Part shown: positions 35,678-45,500 of the stretch, piece by piece | How the letters are laid out: each line of letters begins with the position of its first letter | Numbering within the stretch: position 1 is the first letter of the stretch | NCBI RefSeq assembly: GCF_014199945.1 | Contig: NZ_JACHOR010000002.1 | Span: forward strand, 1-64,000 | Reading direction: 5' to 3' | Origin: Brevundimonas variabilis | Lineage (GTDB): Bacteria > Pseudomonadota > Alphaproteobacteria > Caulobacterales > Caulobacteraceae | DNA: 64,000 nucleotides | Position numbers and translations under genes: made by a program | The notes under the pieces: model-generated | Seen by the model: only the letters and a program-made list of their open reading frames with translations | The model's database searches: none | Told to the model about the DNA's origin: nothing

Positions 35678-36777
35678 CGACGGTCCCGGTCGGTGGTGAA
35701 GGTTTCGCGGCCTATGATGTGGTGGTCGGGCGCGGTCTGCTGGGGCAGGCGGGTTCACGGATCGCGCCCTTCGCCCGCGGTCGTACGGTCATCGTCAGCG
35801 ACGAGACCGTCGCCGCGATCCACGGCCCCGCGCTGACCGCTTCGCTGGAGGCGAACGGCATCCGCACCGCCATGGCCACGGTGCCGGCCGGCGAGGCCTC
35901 CAAGTCGTTCCCCGAGCTGGAGCGGCTGATGGACCAGCTGCTGGCCAAGGGACTGGACCGTAAGGACGTGATCGTGGCCTTGGGCGGCGGTGTCGTCGGC
36001 GACCTCGCCGGGCTGGCGGCGGCGCTCTACATGCGCGGCATCGACTTCGTCCAGGTGCCCACGACCCTGCTGGCCCAGGTCGACTCCTCGGTCGGCGGCA
36101 AGACCGCCATCGACACGCCGCGCGGCAAGAACCTGGTCGGCGCCTTTCACCAGCCGCGCCTCGTCCTGGCGGACATCGACGTGCTGGCGACCCTGCCAGC
36201 GCGCCAGCTGCGATCCGGCTGGGCCGAGGTGCTCAAGCACGGACTGATCTGCGATCCGGACTTCTTCGACTGGCTGGCGGGCGAGGGTGCTGCCGGTGCG
36301 TCGGGCGATCCGGCGGCGCTGGAACGGGCGGTCATCCGCTCGGTCGAGATCAAGTCCGCCATCGTCTCGGAGGACGAAAAGGAGGCCGGGCGTCGGGCCC
36401 TGCTCAACCTCGGCCACACTTTTGGCCATGCGATCGAGGCGGAGCTCGGCTTCGAGGAGGCCGCCCTGGCCCATGGCGAGGCGGTGGCGCTGGGCTGTGC
36501 CATGGCGTTCCGATACTCGGCATCCCAAGGCCTGTGCCCGCCCGCCGATGTGGCCCGGGTCGAGGGGGTGATCGCGGCCGCTGGCCTGCCAACCCGTCTG
36601 GACCAGGCCGGTCGTTTCGACGCCGGGGCCCTGCTGGCGCGGATGGCGGGTGACAAGAAGGCCGAGGGTGGGGCGCTTACCCTGATCCTGGCCCGACGGA
36701 TCGGCGATGCCTTCGTGTCCCGCAATGTTGATTCGGCTTTGGTCACTGACTTTCTGAGGTCCGAGGGCGCGGCGTGA
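35674..36777 (+). CDS. aroB: 3-dehydroquinate synthase
   Basis: The 367-residue NAD- and metal-dependent enzyme turns DAHP into 3-dehydroquinate. It has the [20 protein letters not shown] segment, [21 protein letters not shown], the [21 protein letters not shown] motif, and metal ligands in EVLKHGL and [10 protein letters not shown]. It is the middle gene of an aroK-aroB-GNAT run with 4-base overlaps on both sides, indicating translational coupling. Cytoplasmic. Confidence 0.97.
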   Translation: MTTVPVGGEGFAAYDVVVGRGLLGQAGSRIAPFARGRTVIVSDETVAAIHGPALTASLEANGIRTAMATVPAGEASKSFPELERLMDQLLAKGLDRKDVIVALGGGVVGDLAGLAAALYMRGIDFVQVPTTLLAQVDSSVGGKTAIDTPRGKNLVGAFHQPRLVLADIDVLATLPARQLRSGWAEVLKHGLICDPDFFDWLAGEGAAGASGDPAALERAVIRSVEIKSAIVSEDEKEAGRRALLNLGHTFGHAIEAELGFEEAALAHGEAVALGCAMAFRYSASQGLCPPADVARVEGVIAAAGLPTRLDQAGRFDAGALLARMAGDKKAEGGALTLILARRIGDAFVSRNVDSALVTDFLRSEGAA

Positions 36778-37364
36778 AGATCGAGCCGACGCCGCTCGAG
36801 AACGACGTCGTCCGGCTTGAGCCCTATGCCGATGCTATTCGGAACGAGCTACGCGAGGCCCTGAACGTCGATCCCGACAGCTGGAACCTGCTGGCCGGTT
36901 CGGCCTTTGGCCCGGCCTTCGATGTCTGGTGGACCAACTGGACCGGCCAGCAGGCTGCGGGGCAGGCGGTCTGCTATGCGGTCCGCGACCAGGCGACAGG
37001 CCGGCTTGTGGGCACCACGGCCCTGTTCGAGGTGCAACCGAAGCATCGCCGACTGGAACTGGGCGCGACCTTCTACCGGCCCGAGGCGCGCGGTCACCGG
37101 GTCAATCCCGCCTGCAAACGTCTGCTGCTGGGCCATGCCTTCGCGGCCGGCGCTGTGCGGGTCGAAATCCTGACCGACGCCCTGAACCTGCGCAGCCGGG
37201 CTGCCATCGCCAGGCTTGGCGCGGTGGAAGAGGGCATCCTGCGGGCGCACAAGATCACCCATACCGGCCGGGTGCGCGACACCGTGATGTTCTCGATCCT
37301 CCACACCGACTGGCCGAACGTGCGTGAGCAGCTGGACTCCCGGCTGGCACCGGCGGCGACCTGA
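36774..37364 (+). CDS. GNAT-family N-acetyltransferase (RimJ/RimL-like)
   Basis: The 196-residue protein begins at GTG, overlapping the aroB stop by GTGA. It has the layout of RimJ/RimL-type acetyltransferases: [11 protein letters not shown] at the start, [24 protein letters not shown], then the acetyl-CoA site region [22 protein letters not shown] and [31 protein letters not shown]. It would transfer acetyl to a protein N-terminus or a small amine; the substrate is unknown. Cotranscription with aroB is likely but need not imply a shared pathway. Confidence 0.87.
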   Translation: MKIEPTPLENDVVRLEPYADAIRNELREALNVDPDSWNLLAGSAFGPAFDVWWTNWTGQQAAGQAVCYAVRDQATGRLVGTTALFEVQPKHRRLELGATFYRPEARGHRVNPACKRLLLGHAFAAGAVRVEILTDALNLRSRAAIARLGAVEEGILRAHKITHTGRVRDTVMFSILHTDWPNVREQLDSRLAPAAT

Positions 37365-37385
37365 ACCCTTGCTCCCGGCGCGCGG

Positions 37386-38231
37386 ATGGGGCTTGCTCGG
37401 ATGATGAAGCTTCTTCTCGGCATGCTGGGCCTGACGCTGACGCTGGTAGCCGGCACAGCCCGTGCGCAGGCCTGCCAGTCGTCGGACGGCCCCTGGGCCG
37501 GTCCCGCCTTTGCCAATGCGATTTCGGTCTATTCGCTGGAGTGGGCACCGTTCGGGGCGAACGAAGCTGGCTGGGAGACCTATCTGCCGCTGATCCAGAA
37601 GGAGATCGGCACCGACTGCTCCCCCACGACCGTAGAGTTCGCCGCGGCCCTTGCTGCTTTTCAGGGTCGCCATGCCCTCGTTCCGACGGGACAGTTCGAT
37701 CAGGCGACCTTCCAGGTTTTTCGCGGTCTGTGGCAGGAGCGGCGCCCCTTCGTGATGGCGCGGCTCAGGGACGAATGCCCGGACCCGCCGCCCCTGCGAG
37801 ATCTGGGCTATCTGGAGGCGCCGGAAGAACATGCCGACCGGCTGACGCGGCTGCTCAGGCGCGATGTGCTGGAGGCCTATCGCCGCATGGTCGCCGCTGC
37901 CCGGGCCGAGGTGCCTGCGGTGGCCGCCGATCCGGAACTTCTGCAGATCTTTTCCGGCTTCCGAGGCCCCGAGGCCGATGCAGCCCGCTGTGCGGCCCAA
38001 GGCAATTGCGATGGCCTGCGTCGTGCCGTGTGCTCGCCGCACCGCACGGGTACGGCCGTCGACCTCTATGTCGGACAGGCCCCCGGCCTTGGCGTTGACA
38101 ACACAAGCTTCGCCAGCCGACGCCATATGACCCAGGGACCGACCTACCGCTGGCTGGTGGCCAATGCCGGGCGGTTCGGCTTCGTGCCCTATGTGTTCGA
38201 GCCGTGGCACTGGGAATGGGTCGGGCCATGA
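37386..38231 (+). CDS. M15-like D-Ala-D-Ala carboxypeptidase-fold protein, exported
   Basis: The 281-residue protein has a signal peptide (MKLLLGMLGLTLTLVAGTARA) and a C-terminal zinc-peptidase region: SPHRTGTAVDLYVG (His and Asp ligands) and PWHWEWVG (third His), the VanY/M15B pattern. The middle (about 50-115) has a peptidoglycan-binding-like stretch, VEFAAALAAFQGRHALVPTGQFDQATF. It is likely periplasmic and trims peptidoglycan peptides. ATG at 37386 or the ATGs at 37401/37404 could be the start. It overlaps the next gene by ATGA. Confidence 0.82.
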   Translation: MGLARMMKLLLGMLGLTLTLVAGTARAQACQSSDGPWAGPAFANAISVYSLEWAPFGANEAGWETYLPLIQKEIGTDCSPTTVEFAAALAAFQGRHALVPTGQFDQATFQVFRGLWQERRPFVMARLRDECPDPPPLRDLGYLEAPEEHADRLTRLLRRDVLEAYRRMVAAARAEVPAVAADPELLQIFSGFRGPEADAARCAAQGNCDGLRRAVCSPHRTGTAVDLYVGQAPGLGVDNTSFASRRHMTQGPTYRWLVANAGRFGFVPYVFEPWHWEWVGP

Positions 38232-38698
38232 GTCTGTGGGCCGCGATCCGGGGCCTGACGTCTGGTGAGCAGGGCCTGGCCGTGAGCGTGTTCGGCCGGG
38301 CGGTCCGGCTGGAGACAGTGCGGTTCGTGAAAAGTCCGTGGCCCTTCGACCGGGCGTTTGTGGCGGGGCGGTGGTTCGGGCGCGACTGGATCGTCTGGCC
38401 GGGCAGGGGGCTCCCCGACGACTTCGCCGTGGCACCCCTGGCGGTCCAGGCGGTGTTCATTCACGAACTGGTCCACGTCTGGCAGGCCCAGACCGGGGTC
38501 AATCTTCTGGCAGCAAAACTGAGGGCCGGGGACAGTGCGGCATCCTATCGCTACCCGATCGATCATGGCTGCGACTGGAGCTGCCTGAACATCGAACAGC
38601 AGGCCATGATGGTGGAACATCGCTTTCGCCTGTCGCGCGGCGGAGCCGTTCCGGCCGGGCCGCGTTTCTATGCGGATCGGCTCCCGTTTCGCCCTTGA
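38228..38698 (+). CDS. HExxH-containing putative metallopeptidase-like protein
   Basis: The 156-residue protein contains FIHELVHVWQAQTG near residue 79, a zinc-binding HExxH motif in a short soluble protein. Relatives are often annotated as Vgr-related proteins and resemble minimal zincins. No third ligand can be assigned; candidates are in the EQQAMMVEHR segment. No signal peptide is seen. It is translationally coupled by ATGA to the M15-like gene, which hints at a shared envelope task, but this is inference. Confidence 0.68.
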   Translation: MSLWAAIRGLTSGEQGLAVSVFGRAVRLETVRFVKSPWPFDRAFVAGRWFGRDWIVWPGRGLPDDFAVAPLAVQAVFIHELVHVWQAQTGVNLLAAKLRAGDSAASYRYPIDHGCDWSCLNIEQQAMMVEHRFRLSRGGAVPAGPRFYADRLPFRP

Positions 38699-38786
38699 CG
38701 TCTGACCGCCTGCTCCCCATCTGGCACTAGGACTGTTGCGGATTTTGCCGCCGGTCTCAGCTTCGGGTTCAGACAAGGAGACGTTC

Positions 38787-39389
38787 ATGGCCAGAGTTCT
38801 GGTGCTTTATCATTCGACCTACGGACACATCGAGACAATGGCCGGTGCGGTCGCAGAGGGGGCTGCCAGCGTCGAGGGCGTCACCGTCGATATCAAGCGG
38901 GTTGCCGAAACCGTTCCGGAAGCGCTTGCGAAATCCTCGGGCTACAAGCTGGATCAGGCCGCCCCGATCGCCACGGCAGATGACCTGCCGAACTATGACG
39001 CCATCATCGTCGGTGCGGGCACGCGGTTCGGGACCTTTGCGTCCCAGATGCAGGCGTTCTGGGACACGACTGGCGGTCTCTGGTTCCAGGGCAAGCTGAT
39101 CGGCAAGGTGGGCGGGGCCTTCACCTCGTCCGCGAGCCAGCATGGTGGGCAGGAAACGACCCTGACCGGCTTCCACAAGACCCTGCTGCATCACGGCCTG
39201 ATCGTCGTGGGGCTGCCCTATGCGTTCCAGGGCCAGATGAACATGGACGAGATCACGGGCGGCAGCCCCTATGGTGCCACGACCCTGACCAAGGGTGACG
39301 GCTCGCGTCAGCCCAGCGCCAACGAGCTGGAAGGCGCACGCTTCCAGGGACGCCACATCGCAGAGATTGCCCGGAAACTGCACGGCTGA
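38787..39389 (+). CDS. wrbA: NAD(P)H:quinone oxidoreductase, WrbA type
   Basis: The 200-residue flavodoxin-like protein binds FMN and reduces quinones by two electrons. It has the FMN phosphate loop [15 protein letters not shown], the [18 protein letters not shown] segment, [21 protein letters not shown] and the C-terminal [11 protein letters not shown], all typical of WrbA. AAGGAG sits six bases before the ATG at 38787. The stop overlaps the next start by one base (TGATG). Confidence 0.96.
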   Translation: MARVLVLYHSTYGHIETMAGAVAEGAASVEGVTVDIKRVAETVPEALAKSSGYKLDQAAPIATADDLPNYDAIIVGAGTRFGTFASQMQAFWDTTGGLWFQGKLIGKVGGAFTSSASQHGGQETTLTGFHKTLLHHGLIVVGLPYAFQGQMNMDEITGGSPYGATTLTKGDGSRQPSANELEGARFQGRHIAEIARKLHG

Positions 39390-40156
39390 TGCGCCAGCCC
39401 GCCATCTTCTTCGGGCATGGTTCGCCGATGAACGCCCTGGGAGGTCCCTACGGGGTCGTCTGGCGCGATGTCGGCGAGCGCCTGGGGAAGCCGCGGGGCG
39501 TTCTGATGGTGTCGGCGCACTGGGAGACCCGGGGGCTGGGCGTGACGGATCAGGCCTGGCCCCCGACCATCCATGACTTCGGCAATTTCCCTGCCGAACT
39601 TCATGCCTATGACTACCCCGCCCCGGGATCGCCCGCGCTGACGGCACGCACCGTCGAGGTCATGACGCCCGATATCGCCCATCCGACCAGCGAATGGGGT
39701 CTGGATCACGGCACATGGTCGGTACTGACCCATGTCTGGCCGGACGCCGATGTGCCAGTGGTCCAGCTTTCGCTGGACCGTACCCTTGATGCCCGCGGCC
39801 ATTACGAGCGCGCCAGGAGACTAAGACCCCTGCGCGACGAAGGCTATGTCATCGCGGGCAGTGGCGACTTCGTCCACAATCTGCGCACCTGGAAACGGGA
39901 CGGGGGTGCCGACCCCTATGGTTGGGCCCATTCCTTCAACGAGGCCGTCAAGTCGGCGCTGGTCCGGGGCGATCATGACGCCCTGATTGACTGGGTCGGA
40001 CTGGCCGAAGACGCACAGATGAGCGTGCCGACGGACGAACATTTTCTTCCGCTGCTCTACGTCGCGGCCCAGGCGGATTCAGGCGAGCCCGTGAGCTTCT
40101 TCAACGACGTGATAGACGGCGGTTCGATCTCCATGACCGGTGTCCGCATCGGCTGA
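39389..40156 (+). CDS. ygiD: YgiD-type extradiol dioxygenase family protein
   Basis: The 255-residue enzyme belongs to the class III extradiol LigB-like group that includes E. coli YgiD (4,5-DOPA dioxygenase). Metal ligands are seen as His10 in IFFGHGSPMNAL, His44 in VSAHWET and the later His in GSGDFVHNLR, with WGLDHGTWSVL in the active-site region. The true substrate here is unknown. It is coupled to wrbA by TGATG and converges on doxX, whose stop abuts its own. Confidence 0.88.
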   Translation: MRQPAIFFGHGSPMNALGGPYGVVWRDVGERLGKPRGVLMVSAHWETRGLGVTDQAWPPTIHDFGNFPAELHAYDYPAPGSPALTARTVEVMTPDIAHPTSEWGLDHGTWSVLTHVWPDADVPVVQLSLDRTLDARGHYERARRLRPLRDEGYVIAGSGDFVHNLRTWKRDGGADPYGWAHSFNEAVKSALVRGDHDALIDWVGLAEDAQMSVPTDEHFLPLLYVAAQADSGEPVSFFNDVIDGGSISMTGVRIG

Positions 40157-40561
40157 TCAGCGCGAGCGCCGACGCCGGCCTTTGGGCATGGTGTCCAGCG
40201 CCCAGGCACCGGGGCCCGCAAAGCTCAGGTACAGGAAAACAAAACAGTAAAGCGCCGCCAGCTCTCCGCCGTTGACCAGTGGGTACAGGCTGGACCCCGC
40301 ATGGAACTGGAAATAGGCGACGGCCATCATCCCGGACAGCACGAAGGCCACAGGGCGAGTGAACAGGCCGACCACAATCAGCATGCCGCCGACCAGTTCC
40401 AGCACACCGCCCACACCCATCTGACTCATCAGCTCGAAGAGGCCATTCGCCGCCTGCGGAAAGCCGAAGATCTTCTGAGTGCCATGCTGGACGAACATCA
40501 GACCCGCGATGACCCGCAGCAGCGACAACACCCTGGACGCATGGGGAGCGAGGAAATCCAT
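40157..40561 (-). CDS. DoxX family membrane protein
   Basis: The 134-residue protein has four hydrophobic helices and the DoxX signature LLRVIAGLMFVQHGTQKIFGFP near the start, followed by ELVGGMLIVVGLFTRPVAFVLSGMMAVAYF. The C-terminus is basic (KGRRRRSR). DoxX proteins are linked to quinone or thiosulfate redox systems and to oxidative-stress complexes, but no exact role can be set. It lies 15 bases downstream of the acyl ligase gene on the same strand and may be cotranscribed. Confidence 0.88.
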   Translation of the reverse strand: MDFLAPHASRVLSLLRVIAGLMFVQHGTQKIFGFPQAANGLFELMSQMGVGGVLELVGGMLIVVGLFTRPVAFVLSGMMAVAYFQFHAGSSLYPLVNGGELAALYCFVFLYLSFAGPGAWALDTMPKGRRRRSR

Positions 40562-40576
40562 CGTCTGGTCCCTGAG

Positions 40577-42154
40577 TCAGCCAGCCCTGGCGTCGGACTC
40601 GGCCAGGGTCTGGATCGTGACATAGTCTGTCTTGCCGGTGCCGAGCACAGGCAGTTCGGCGACCACCATGATCTTCTTGGGCACCGCCAGCTCGGGTGCG
40701 CCATGGTCTCTTGCCCAGGCGCTGAGCGCGCTGCTTTCGGCATTGGGCCGGTCCGTCATGAGAACCAGCTTTTCTCCCTTGCGGGTATCGGCAATAGCCA
40801 CGACGGCATGGCGATGCTCGGGCCAGACCGTGGACACCAGACCCTCGACCGCGCTCAGGGAGACCATCTCGCCGCCGATCTTGGCGAAGCGTTTCACGCG
40901 GCCCAGGATGGTGATGTAGTCCTCGTCGTCGATCTCCACGATGTCGCCGGTATCATGCCAGCCCCCCTCCAGAGGTTGAACCTCAAGCGGGTTATCGGCG
41001 GACACATAGCCCGCCATGACATTGGGCCCGCGCAGGAACAGGCGCCCACCACGGTCGATGCCTTCCACGGGATCCAGGCGGGCCTCCATGCCGGGCATCA
41101 GCTGCCCCACGCTGCCGGGACGGTTACGGTCCGGATGGTTCACGGCAACCACCGGTGCGGCCTCTGTCGCACCATAGCCTTCGAGCAGCTTCACCCCTCC
41201 GAACTTGGTGTTGAACAGGTGATGCGTCTCGTCGCGCACGCGTTCGGCCCCCGCCACGACGAATTTGACCGTCGAAAAGTCGTCAGGACCGGCTACGCGG
41301 GCCCACTGGTTCAGGAAGGTGTCAGTGGCGAAGAGCACGGAGGTGTTCACCTCTCCCAGCAGGGCCGTGATCTGCTTGGCATGGAGCGGCGAGGGATACT
41401 GGAACGATTTCAGCCCTGAGAGGATGGGCAGCAGGGCTCCTCCCGTCAGGCCGAAGCAGTGGAAGGTCGGCAGGGGATTGAACATGACCCAGTCCGGGTC
41501 CAGCGGAACATGGGTCGAGATCTGGCGGCAGTTGGTGATCAGATTCTTCTGCGTTAGGACCACACCCTTCGGTGCGCCGAAACTGCCCGAGGTGAACAGA
41601 ATGACGCCGGGCTCGCTGGACTTCGTCGCTGTCCGGAACCGTTTCGGCATCAGTCCGCCCATCAGGCCGAACAATTTGTCGGACACGCCGATCGTCTTGC
41701 GCACGTCGTCCAGCCAGGTGACCTCGGCCACCGTGCCCAGGTCATCCATCAGGTCGTCGAGCTTGGCCTGGTCGATGAATCGTTTCGCCGACAGGATGCG
41801 CTTGAGGCCTGACGCCTTGACCGCGGCCTTCAGGTTCAGCTGTCCCGAGGTGAAATTCAGCATCACAGGCACGCGACCGAAGGCATGCAGGGCGAAGAAG
41901 ACGACCACGACGCCCATGGACGACGGCAGCAGGATCCCGACCCGTTCGCCGGGCTGGGTCATGGCCGCGATCTTGCGGCCCAGCACCAGCGCAGCCCGGA
42001 TCAGCCCGGTGTAGGTGAGGGGTTTGCGATCCTGGTCCTCCAGGATTTCCTTGTCACCGAAGCGGTCACGGGCATTGACGAGGGCGTCGAAGAGAGATTC
42101 CTCGCCGGCCTTGGGGTCGAGAGCAGGCCGCAACTGTCGTCTCCTCCGGGGCAT
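40577..42154 (-). CDS. AMP-binding acyl-CoA/acyl-ACP ligase (Aas-like)
   Basis: The 525-residue adenylate-forming enzyme has the P-loop-like ILFTSGSFGAPKGVVLT, LEGYGATEAAPVVAVN, WHDTGDIVEIDDEDYITILGR and a C-terminal catalytic Lys region VLGTGKTDYVTI. The HCFGLTGGALLPILSGLK segment is like the ligase half of Aas (2-acyl-glycerophosphoethanolamine acyltransferase/acyl-ACP synthetase), but no acyltransferase domain is attached. It probably activates fatty acids for lipid recycling. Start MPRRRRQL at 42154 is the first ATG of the frame. Confidence 0.85.
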   Translation of the reverse strand: MPRRRRQLRPALDPKAGEESLFDALVNARDRFGDKEILEDQDRKPLTYTGLIRAALVLGRKIAAMTQPGERVGILLPSSMGVVVVFFALHAFGRVPVMLNFTSGQLNLKAAVKASGLKRILSAKRFIDQAKLDDLMDDLGTVAEVTWLDDVRKTIGVSDKLFGLMGGLMPKRFRTATKSSEPGVILFTSGSFGAPKGVVLTQKNLITNCRQISTHVPLDPDWVMFNPLPTFHCFGLTGGALLPILSGLKSFQYPSPLHAKQITALLGEVNTSVLFATDTFLNQWARVAGPDDFSTVKFVVAGAERVRDETHHLFNTKFGGVKLLEGYGATEAAPVVAVNHPDRNRPGSVGQLMPGMEARLDPVEGIDRGGRLFLRGPNVMAGYVSADNPLEVQPLEGGWHDTGDIVEIDDEDYITILGRVKRFAKIGGEMVSLSAVEGLVSTVWPEHRHAVVAIADTRKGEKLVLMTDRPNAESSALSAWARDHGAPELAVPKKIMVVAELPVLGTGKTDYVTIQTLAESDARAG

Positions 42155-42316
42155 TGCACGCGCCCCCTGTTTTTAGCGAAGGGCAACCTAGTGCCCGTGG
42201 GGGTGATTGAAAAGATGCGTTACGATGCGTGAAGTCCCGATGCGACTGGGGGCGACGGGATGTCATCCGCCGCCGCCTTGCCTTCCGCACGCGGAAAGAC
42301 GACATAGCCTTCCACA

Positions 42317-43279
42317 ATGGTCACCCTGATCGACACCCTCACCCGGACGCCAGCCGAGCTGCGTCACCCGGAAAAACAGAACCGGCCCGAGACGGCCGTT
42401 CTGCGCAAACCGGACTGGCTCAGGGTCAAGGCTCCTGGATCGGGTCAGTACAATGCCACCAAGGAGATCGTGCGGTCCAAGGGGCTGGTGACGGTCTGCG
42501 AGGAGGCGGCCTGCCCGAACATCGGCGAGTGCTGGAGCCAGAAGCACGCGACACTGATGATCATGGGCGACACCTGCACGCGGGCCTGCGCCTTCTGTAA
42601 CGTCAAGACCGGACTGCCTCAGCCGCTGGACCCTGAGGAGCCCGCCAAGGTCGGCCTGGCGGTGTCGCAACTGGGTCTGAACCATGTGGTGATCACCTCG
42701 GTCGACCGCGACGATGTCGCTGATGGCGGAGCCGCCCATTTCGCCGAAGTCGTGCGCCAGATCCGGCTTCAGGCTCCCCGGACCACGATCGAAATCCTGA
42801 CACCGGACTTCCTGCGCAAGGATGGTGCTGCCGAGGTCATGATCGATGCTCGCCCCGACGTCTTCAACCACAACCTCGAGACCGTGCCGCGGCTGTACCT
42901 GAAGATCCGGCCCGGAGCCCGCTACTTCCACTCCCTGCGCCTGCTGCAGCAGGTCAAGGAGCGCGACCCCAACCAGTTCACCAAGTCCGGTATCATGGTC
43001 GGCCTTGGCGAGACCAAGGAAGAGGTCATGCAGGTGATGGACGACATGCGCTCGGCCGGCGTCGATTTCATCACCATCGGCCAGTACCTCCAGCCCACGC
43101 GCAAGCACGCGGCCATCGATCGCTTCGTGACGCCCGAGGAGTTCAAGGCCTATGAGGCCATCGCCCGGGCCAAGGGCTTCCTGATGGTATCGTCCTCGCC
43201 CCTGACGCGCAGTTCGCACCATGCCGGGGATGATTTCGCGCGGCTGAAGGCGGCCCGTCTGGCCCAGACCGGACGCTGA
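42317..43279 (+). CDS. lipA: Lipoyl synthase
   Basis: The 320-residue radical-SAM enzyme inserts two sulfurs into octanoyl groups on lipoyl domains. It has both iron-sulfur cluster motifs: auxiliary cluster C61/C66/C72 ([12 protein letters not shown]) and the SAM cluster C87/C91/C94 (CTRACAFC). The C-terminal RSSHHA holds the Ser ligand of the auxiliary cluster. Length is standard. It leads a four-gene run with ratA, an FAD enzyme and a GNAT. Confidence 0.98.
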   Translation: MVTLIDTLTRTPAELRHPEKQNRPETAVLRKPDWLRVKAPGSGQYNATKEIVRSKGLVTVCEEAACPNIGECWSQKHATLMIMGDTCTRACAFCNVKTGLPQPLDPEEPAKVGLAVSQLGLNHVVITSVDRDDVADGGAAHFAEVVRQIRLQAPRTTIEILTPDFLRKDGAAEVMIDARPDVFNHNLETVPRLYLKIRPGARYFHSLRLLQQVKERDPNQFTKSGIMVGLGETKEEVMQVMDDMRSAGVDFITIGQYLQPTRKHAAIDRFVTPEEFKAYEAIARAKGFLMVSSSPLTRSSHHAGDDFARLKAARLAQTGR

Positions 43280-43286
43280 TCCCGAC

Positions 43287-43739
43287 TTGGCCGTCCACCG
43301 CGTCACCCGCGTCCTGCCCTATGCGCCGGACCAGCTTGCAGCGCTGGTCGCGGACATCGAATCCTACCCCCGGTTCGTGCCATGGGTCACGTCGATGCGC
43401 GTCTGGAACGCGCGGCCAGAGGCCGAGGGTGTCGATCTGGTCGATGCCGAGGCCCAGGTGGGCTTCTCGTTCCTCAAGGAGCGGTTCTCGACCTGGGTCC
43501 GGCACGATCGGACCCGGCCGATGGTCGAGGTCGGCCTGATCCGCGGGCCGTTCAAGCATCTCAAGAACCGATGGGAATTCTTTCCCGATCCGGCGGGGAC
43601 CCGCCTCGAGTTCATGATCGACTTCGCCTTCCGGTCCCGCCTGCTGGACGGCATGCTGCATGCCAATTTCGACCGCGCCGTCGGATCCCTGATCCGCTGC
43701 TTCGAGACCGAAGCGGCGCGGCGCTACGGAAAACCCTGA
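43287..43739 (+). CDS. RatA/Coq10-type START domain protein
   Basis: The 150-residue protein matches the family of Coq10 and RatA: VTRVLPYAPDQLAALVADIESYPRFVPWV at the start, RFSTWVRHDRT, GPFKHLKNRWEFFP and the C-terminal FEFRS-like DFAFRSRLLDGMLH. The fold binds hydrophobic ligands; in mitochondria Coq10 chaperones ubiquinone, which is the likeliest role here. It starts at TTG (43287), seven bases after lipA, with no strong ribosome site. A toxin role, once proposed for E. coli RatA, is doubtful. Confidence 0.9.
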   Translation: MAVHRVTRVLPYAPDQLAALVADIESYPRFVPWVTSMRVWNARPEAEGVDLVDAEAQVGFSFLKERFSTWVRHDRTRPMVEVGLIRGPFKHLKNRWEFFPDPAGTRLEFMIDFAFRSRLLDGMLHANFDRAVGSLIRCFETEAARRYGKP

Positions 43740-43740
43740 G

Positions 43741-44874
43741 ATGGCCGCGCCCTTCGACTTCGATGCGACGGTCGTGGGGGCAGGGGCAGTCGGGCTTGCC
43801 TGCGGGCGGGCGCTGACGAAGCGGGGCCTGACGGTTCTGGTTCTCGAAAAGGAGCCGGCGATCGGGCAGGGGGTGTCCTCGCGCAATTCCGAGGTCATCC
43901 ACGGCGGCCTCTACTATCCGACCGGCTCGCTGAAGGCCCGGTTCTGCGTCCAGGGCCGGCGCGCCCTCTATGCCTATCTCGAGACCCGCAAGATCGACTT
44001 CGACCGCTGCGGCAAGCTGGTGGTGGCCTCCGTACCCGAAGACCTCGACCGGCTGGATGCCATCCTCGACCAAGCCCGTGCCAACGATGTCGAGGAGATG
44101 CAGCGCCTGACCCGCGACGAGGTCTTGGCGCTCGAGCCCGAACTGAAAGTCGAAGGGGCGATCCTGTCGCCACAGAGCGGGGTGTTCGACAGCCACGGCT
44201 ACATGCTGGCGCTGCAGGGCGAGATCGAGGACGGCGGCGGGGCCGTGGTCGTCTCCACCCCGTTTGAACGTGCCGAGCCCCTGCCGGACGGCGGCTTCAG
44301 GATCACCGCAGGCAGTGCGGATGGCACAACGCCCACGACCCTGACGACCCGGCTGCTCGTCACCGCCCCGGGTCTGGGAGCCCAGGCCGTGGCGGGCCGC
44401 ATCGACGGCTTCCCGGCTGACGGCATCCCCGCCGGCCATTTCGGCAAGGGCGTCTATTTCAGGCTGGCGGGCAGGGCCCCGTTCAGGCGGCTGATCTATC
44501 CGCCGCCGATCCCGGGCGCGCTGGGGACTCACTACCGACGCGATCTGGGCGGGCAGGCGGTCTTCGGACCCGACCTGACGTTCGTCGACACCGAGGACTA
44601 TTCGGTCGACCCGGCCAAGGCAGACGAATTCGCGGCCTATATCCGTCGCTTCTGGCCGGGCCTGCCCGACGGGGCCCTGACCCCCGACTATGCGGGCATC
44701 CGGCCCAAGCTGCACGGACCGGGCAAGCCCCAGCCCGACTTCCGGCTGGACGGCCCCTCCGTCCATCAGATCGACGGTCTGATGGCCCTTTTCGGGATCG
44801 AGAGCCCCGGCCTGACCAGTTCGATGGCGATCGGCGAGGCGGTCGCGGACGCCCTGCTGGTGGATGCTGCATGA
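43741..44874 (+). CDS. FAD-dependent oxidoreductase, L-2-hydroxyglutarate dehydrogenase-like
   Basis: The 377-residue DAO-superfamily protein has the dinucleotide motif VVGAGAVGLACGRALTKRGLTVLVLEKE, then SSRNSEVIHGGLYYPTGSLKARFCVQGR, typical of the L-2-hydroxyglutarate dehydrogenase (LhgO/L2HGDH) group, and the C-terminal GIRPKLHGPGKPQPDF and FGIESPGLTSSMAIGEAVA. It may oxidise L-2-hydroxyglutarate or a related 2-hydroxy acid, passing electrons to quinone. It begins right after ratA and overlaps the GNAT gene by ATGA. Confidence 0.85.
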   Translation: MAAPFDFDATVVGAGAVGLACGRALTKRGLTVLVLEKEPAIGQGVSSRNSEVIHGGLYYPTGSLKARFCVQGRRALYAYLETRKIDFDRCGKLVVASVPEDLDRLDAILDQARANDVEEMQRLTRDEVLALEPELKVEGAILSPQSGVFDSHGYMLALQGEIEDGGGAVVVSTPFERAEPLPDGGFRITAGSADGTTPTTLTTRLLVTAPGLGAQAVAGRIDGFPADGIPAGHFGKGVYFRLAGRAPFRRLIYPPPIPGALGTHYRRDLGGQAVFGPDLTFVDTEDYSVDPAKADEFAAYIRRFWPGLPDGALTPDYAGIRPKLHGPGKPQPDFRLDGPSVHQIDGLMALFGIESPGLTSSMAIGEAVADALLVDAA

Positions 44875-45389
44875 TCGTGCGGACAGAGCGTCTGGTGCTC
44901 CGGCACGCCCGGCCGGATGATCTCGACGACCTCCATGCCGTCCTATCGAACCCGCTGGCCATGCGATGGTGGGCCACCCTTCCGCACGAGACCCGCGCGG
45001 AGACTGAAGGCTGGCTCGACCGCATGATCGCCGGCAATGCGGGCGGGTCCGTCGATTTCGTCATCGAGCGGGACGGTGTCGTGATCGGCAAGGCCGGCTG
45101 CTGGCGGGTGCCGGATATTGGCTACATCCTGCATCCCGACCACTGGGGGCAGGGGCTGGCGACCGAGGCTGTTAGGGCCACGATCGATGCGGTGTTCGCT
45201 CACACCGAGGTCGAGACCCTGACCGCCGACGTCGACCCCGAAAACGCGGCCTCGATTCGGCTGCTGGAGCGGCTCGGCTTCCACCGCACCGGCTTTGCGG
45301 AGCGGACCTGGCACATCGGCGGCGAGTGGAAGGACAGCTTTTACTACGCCCTGCCACGCGCAGAATGGGCCTTGCGGCAACGGGGTTGA
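44871..45389 (+). CDS. GNAT-family N-acetyltransferase (RimJ/RimL-like)
   Basis: The 172-residue protein starts IVRTERLVLRHARPDDLDDL and has DFVIERDGVVIGKAGCWRVPDIGYILHPDHWGQGLATEAV, the GNAT acetyl-CoA motif A, and VDPENAASIRLLERLGFHRTG. This is the typical RimJ/RimL-type acetyltransferase; substrate unknown. It is coupled to the FAD oxidoreductase gene by a 4-base overlap, closing the lipA run. Confidence 0.9.
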   Translation: MIVRTERLVLRHARPDDLDDLHAVLSNPLAMRWWATLPHETRAETEGWLDRMIAGNAGGSVDFVIERDGVVIGKAGCWRVPDIGYILHPDHWGQGLATEAVRATIDAVFAHTEVETLTADVDPENAASIRLLERLGFHRTGFAERTWHIGGEWKDSFYYALPRAEWALRQRG

Positions 45390-45412
45390 AATAGCCGCCG
45401 CCTTCATGCATA

Positions 45413-45433
45413 AGCCGCCGCTCGCTGGCGGCT
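45413..45433 (+). other. Stem-loop between GNAT gene and rpmF
   Basis: AGCCGCC at 45413-45419 pairs with GGCGGCT at 45427-45433 around a 7-base loop. No T-run follows, so it is a weak candidate terminator for the lipA run or part of the rpmF leader. Similar AGCCGCCGC units occur just upstream. Confidence 0.35.
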
Positions 45434-45500
45434 CTTGAAGGGCCGCCGCATTCGTTTTTCGCGCTGTCCCTCGGCGCTGACCTTTGAGATTGAGACGGAC

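Noticed and set aside
43287..43739. RatA annotation as a toxin of a toxin-antitoxin pair
   Set aside because: No antitoxin partner is present, and the START-domain pattern with lipA next door fits a Coq10-type role better.
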